NCBI GenBank assembly: GCA_964606695.1
Contig: CAZSHG010000023.1
Span: 1 to 46,284 of the forward strand
From: CAZSHG01 sp964606695 [NCBI: uncultured bacterium]
GTDB taxonomy: Bacteria > UBP14 > UBA6098
DNA length: 46,284 nt
Direction: 5' to 3'
The position numbers and the translations under genes were made by a program. The notes under the pieces were generated by a model, which was not told where the DNA came from, ran no database searches, and saw nothing but the letters and a program-made list of their open reading frames with translations. This document shows, piece after piece, positions 43,729-46,284 of this stretch; the stretch's first letter is position 1, and each line of letters begins with the position of its first letter.

Positions 43729-43980
43729 TTATTTCGAATCGCCGTTATTATTTGTCGCCGGTTGCGTAACAGCGGGTTGATCCTTATACCTCAAAATAGC
43801 TATCCACATAAACTCGACGTTCGATTTACCATTGTCATTTTCCTTAACGGTAAACCCCGTATCGTCGGTTTTAGATACATGGAGACCTTTACAGTCAGCC
43901 GTAGGCGTTACGGTAATGACTATATCGTATAAGGGGCAGATGTGGCCTTTGAACTTAACGCGTAAGACCTTGCAAGCCAC
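43729..43980 (-). CDS. Small protein resembling a detached fibre C-terminal domain
   Basis: An 83-residue frame starting at GTG, with no Shine-Dalgarno and a stop codon two codons upstream. The segment CKGLHVSKTDDTGFTVKEND followed by GKSNVEFMWIAILRYKD resembles, from memory, the last domain of large bacterial fibre proteins (GLYVSEKTNTSFTVRE...SNVSFDYRIVAKRK). The neighbouring upstream gene is just such a fibre protein. This could be a functional cap encoded separately or the relic of a longer gene. A good terminator follows it. The tail after residue 70 is polar (TQPATNNNGDSK). Confidence 0.45.
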   Translation of the reverse strand: MACKVLRVKFKGHICPLYDIVITVTPTADCKGLHVSKTDDTGFTVKENDNGKSNVEFMWIAILRYKDQPAVTQPATNNNGDSK

Positions 43981-44023
43981 TAATTAGCTAACTTAAATCA
44001 AATTTCTTTCGATTAATGACACA

Positions 44024-44057
44024 AATGCCGGACGCTCATTCGAGAACATCCGGCATT
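44024..44057 (-). terminator. Inverted repeat, possible terminator of the fibre gene
   Basis: AATGCCGGA (44024-44032) and TCCGGCATT (44049-44057) are perfect inverted repeats with a 16-base loop, 49 bases after the stop of the fibre gene. The T-run is poor (TTTGTG), so it may act as an mRNA-stabilising hairpin instead. Confidence 0.5.
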
Positions 44058-44105
44058 CGTATATTTTATAACGCTTCAACGAGGGGTGGGGAATATTCCC
44101 CGCTA

Positions 44106-46284
44106 TTATCTCAATTCGAATTCCTGGACACCTTCTGGACTATGTATCTCCATTTTCCTCGATGGCGGTTTGAGTTCTTCTCCCTCATCATCGTATTTTC
44201 GATTATCGAATATTTGTTCGTTATCGACCTCTTTGCTCTTTTGGGAAGGCCTCTCTATATCGAACCCCATTAATTGAATCTCGCGCTCTGTGATGCTTCG
44301 GCCTGATTGTAGCAGGATTCTCACATGATCAGTTTCCTCTTTCTGGTCCTGGACGGCATATCCAATGATTGGTCCGGGTTCGGTAGCTAATTGGGCTTTG
44401 CCGGGGACTTTGGAGCTTGTGAGGAAATCACCGCCTTTGATTAGCCTTTCCGATTCAACAAGATTTACATCGACACGACCGGTGAGGGCAACTGGGGGGC
44501 CTTCCTCCGGGGAGTTGATAACTACGGATGGGTTTTCGGAAATAACTCCGGTAATGAAGGGGTCGTAGGGGACATCACTCAATTTGTAATCGTCTTCAGA
44601 GCCAACATTGTATGACACGACCATTCCGGGTTCGAATACGCCTTTGACATCGAAATGCTCGGCGAGGTCGCCAACGCTGTAGGTGTTGTTTGCATAAACT
44701 CGTCCAGCGGCGGCTAAGTCTCCTGTTTGTAGGCCTACGGTATAATCGTAGTAAACCTGAACTTTTATATTTAAGGCGTGCATATAGTCAGACCATGAAC
44801 CACCGTCATCGCGAATACGTGCATAAACGGTTGGAGCAGATGAGAAAGTCCAGTATAGTCCTGTCTCCTCGGAGTTGAAATTCCAGTCAACATCCAGGAA
44901 GCCGTTTGTGTTCGTTTCGGTCATCCCAATCGCATAACTGGTTGAATTAACGTATATCCACATTCCATATCCTTCGTTACCATCTTCATGATACCCATCG
45001 AAATCGCAGTTTATGTTTCTTATTCTGATATCTGAAGCCCCCGCAGGAATCGGTATTGAACCTAAAGACCAGGCGTAATATCCGCCATCGACCGAATAGT
45101 GTCCCGTCCAATAGAATTCTTTCATTTCGTGGCGAGTTGTTGAGCCGCTTGTAGGGTTACCGACTTTCAGATAACCGCTAACCTGTCCGTTTCCTACGAC
45201 GTCGAGTTTATCGTTGGGGCTTGTAGTTCCGATTCCGAGGTTGTTTTGAACATAAACATTACCCGATGCGAAATAACCCGCCCAGTTAGTCGTGCCGCCG
45301 GAGGCTGTCCCATAGATACCATATGCAGTGGTTCCATTATATGCGTAACCGCGAACACCGTAGTTCGCTCCATAATCTCCGCCCATGTAGGCATAATTAT
45401 AGGATCCATAATTAGGACCATCGTCATAACAGTAAGAACTATTTCTTATACCATACTGATTACCTGTATTTCCGCTTGCATTGTAAACCCTGTTATAGAT
45501 ACCGTAATTTGTTGCGTAACCAGTATAATTATTATCTACGTAATTGTAGATACCGTATTTCGTTCCCGAGGAAGAAGTGGTTAGGTTAACATGTAGTTTT
45601 CCGCTCGGGCTTGTTGTTCCGATTCCGACGTTGCCGCCGGTAAGAATTTCGAGGTCCGGATTGGCTATATCGTATTCGCCGGAGATTTGCAATGCGTCGT
45701 CGGAGGCTATCACGAAACGCCAGGAGTTAGTGGTCGTAGCTCCGAGTGCGCCTTCGTAAATACGCAGGAAATCTCTTCCGGTGCCGTCGTGGTTGATCAT
45801 AATCGCTTCGCCGTTGGTTTCGTGGAAGGAACTTCCCCGGACGTGAACGTCGCCGTTTACGTCGAGTTCCGCGTTTGGGCTTGTAGTTCCGATTCCGACG
45901 CGGTTATTTACATCGTCGTAGTAGAAGGCGGATTCGCCTCCGAACGAACCGCCGTTATTGTATTGGACATAACCGTCTGCGCCACCTGGGGAGCCGCCTC
46001 CGGAGGGCCAGGTGGTTCTTCTTGTGCCACCAAGAGTGATTCCGCCGGTAACGATCAGGTCGCCTTCAAAGCTTGACCCCGGAGGAGCTGTGGCTCCAAT
46101 TGCGACATTGTGGAAAGACGCACCACCAGAACCATTTTGCTCAAATTGGCCATTTACATACATATCGTTACCATTTAATGAGATATAATCCGGGCTGGTT
46201 CCGCCGACAGATAGGTTATCATAAACATGAACGTCGCCGTAGAAATAACCGGCCCAGGTGCCGTTTAGAGATGTTTCGTCCATA
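44106..46284 (-). CDS. Partial tail-fibre-like surface protein (GIGTTSP repeats), 5' end missing
   Basis: The C-terminal 726 or so residues of a larger protein; the frame is open through the right edge. The first visible residues (NGTWAGYFYGDVHVYDNLSV) are an internal repeat module like TTNWAGYFASGNVYVQNNLG further on, so the ATG near the edge is not the true start. [IV]GIGTTSPN.[EK]LDV modules recur, as in phage-tail-like and surface fibres. From about residue 555 a conserved C-terminal domain appears: VGDLAEHFDVKGVFEPGMVV...GVISENPSVV...PVALTGRVDV...GDFLTSSKVPGKAQ. I have seen this domain at the end of many long bacterial repeat proteins. The final 50 residues are charged and probably disordered. 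No PNPFN tail. Confidence 0.8.
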   Translation of the reverse strand, partial: MDETSLNGTWAGYFYGDVHVYDNLSVGGTSPDYISLNGNDMYVNGQFEQNGSGGASFHNVAIGATAPPGSSFEGDLIVTGGITLGGTRRTTWPSGGGSPGGADGYVQYNNGGSFGGESAFYYDDVNNRVGIGTTSPNAELDVNGDVHVRGSSFHETNGEAIMINHDGTGRDFLRIYEGALGATTTNSWRFVIASDDALQISGEYDIANPDLEILTGGNVGIGTTSPSGKLHVNLTTSSSGTKYGIYNYVDNNYTGYATNYGIYNRVYNASGNTGNQYGIRNSSYCYDDGPNYGSYNYAYMGGDYGANYGVRGYAYNGTTAYGIYGTASGGTTNWAGYFASGNVYVQNNLGIGTTSPNDKLDVVGNGQVSGYLKVGNPTSGSTTRHEMKEFYWTGHYSVDGGYYAWSLGSIPIPAGASDIRIRNINCDFDGYHEDGNEGYGMWIYVNSTSYAIGMTETNTNGFLDVDWNFNSEETGLYWTFSSAPTVYARIRDDGGSWSDYMHALNIKVQVYYDYTVGLQTGDLAAAGRVYANNTYSVGDLAEHFDVKGVFEPGMVVSYNVGSEDDYKLSDVPYDPFITGVISENPSVVINSPEEGPPVALTGRVDVNLVESERLIKGGDFLTSSKVPGKAQLATEPGPIIGYAVQDQKEETDHVRILLQSGRSITEREIQLMGFDIERPSQKSKEVDNEQIFDNRKYDDEGEELKPPSRKMEIHSPEGVQEFELR

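Overview
The window is bacterial and gene-dense, with no rRNA, tRNA, CRISPR array or insertion sequence that I could recognise. It looks like an anaerobe of the FCB group or a neighbouring candidate phylum. The reasons are four secreted enzymes ending in a PNPFN-type (type IX-secretion-like) C-terminal domain, a C10 peptidase, large tail-fibre-like surface proteins (GIGTTSP modules), and soluble Hdr-type redox enzymes joined to C4-acid metabolism. I cannot name a species.

Layout. Bases 1-21292 are read on the minus strand. A MotA/TolQ/ExbB-like N-terminus is cut by the left edge. Next comes a tight eight-gene housekeeping operon, in transcription order uppS, lgt, comF, yajC, def, fmt, a DUF116 gene and rng (6703 down to 260), with stop/start overlaps at most junctions. 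Upstream of it lie a secreted Ntn-hydrolase, a HEAT-repeat protein, a two-gene FAD/[2Fe-2S] oxidoreductase unit with a strong promoter, a secreted beta-sandwich protein, a 2191-residue surface protein and a secreted alpha/beta hydrolase. The interval 21293-21872 is the divergence point. It holds one copy of a 46-bp direct repeat, a 21-bp tandem repeat, an 86-bp palindromic element and a sigma70-like promoter facing right.

Bases 21873-41922 are read on the plus strand. They carry a secreted HExxH metalloprotease, a GH57 glycosidase, an RseC-like membrane protein with an apparent ATC start codon, a phosphoglycosyl transferase, a VWA membrane protein and a C10 peptidase with seven propeller-like repeats. 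Then follows a nine-gene operon, sucC-sucD-fumA-fumB-hdrA-hdrC-hdrB-frdB-frdA, closed by a terminator. Its products cover malate to fumarate (fumarase), fumarate to succinate (soluble Hdr-linked fumarate reductase) and succinate to succinyl-CoA (SucCD). This is one contiguous block of the reductive, or reversible, C4 arm of the TCA cycle, with no membrane anchor subunit. It is the most interesting system here.

Bases 42026-46284 are read on the minus strand: a TPR protein tightly coupled to a ParE-type toxin-antitoxin pair, an 83-residue protein that resembles a detached C-terminal knob of a surface fibre, and the C-terminal 726 or so residues of a GIGTTSP-repeat fibre protein cut by the right edge.
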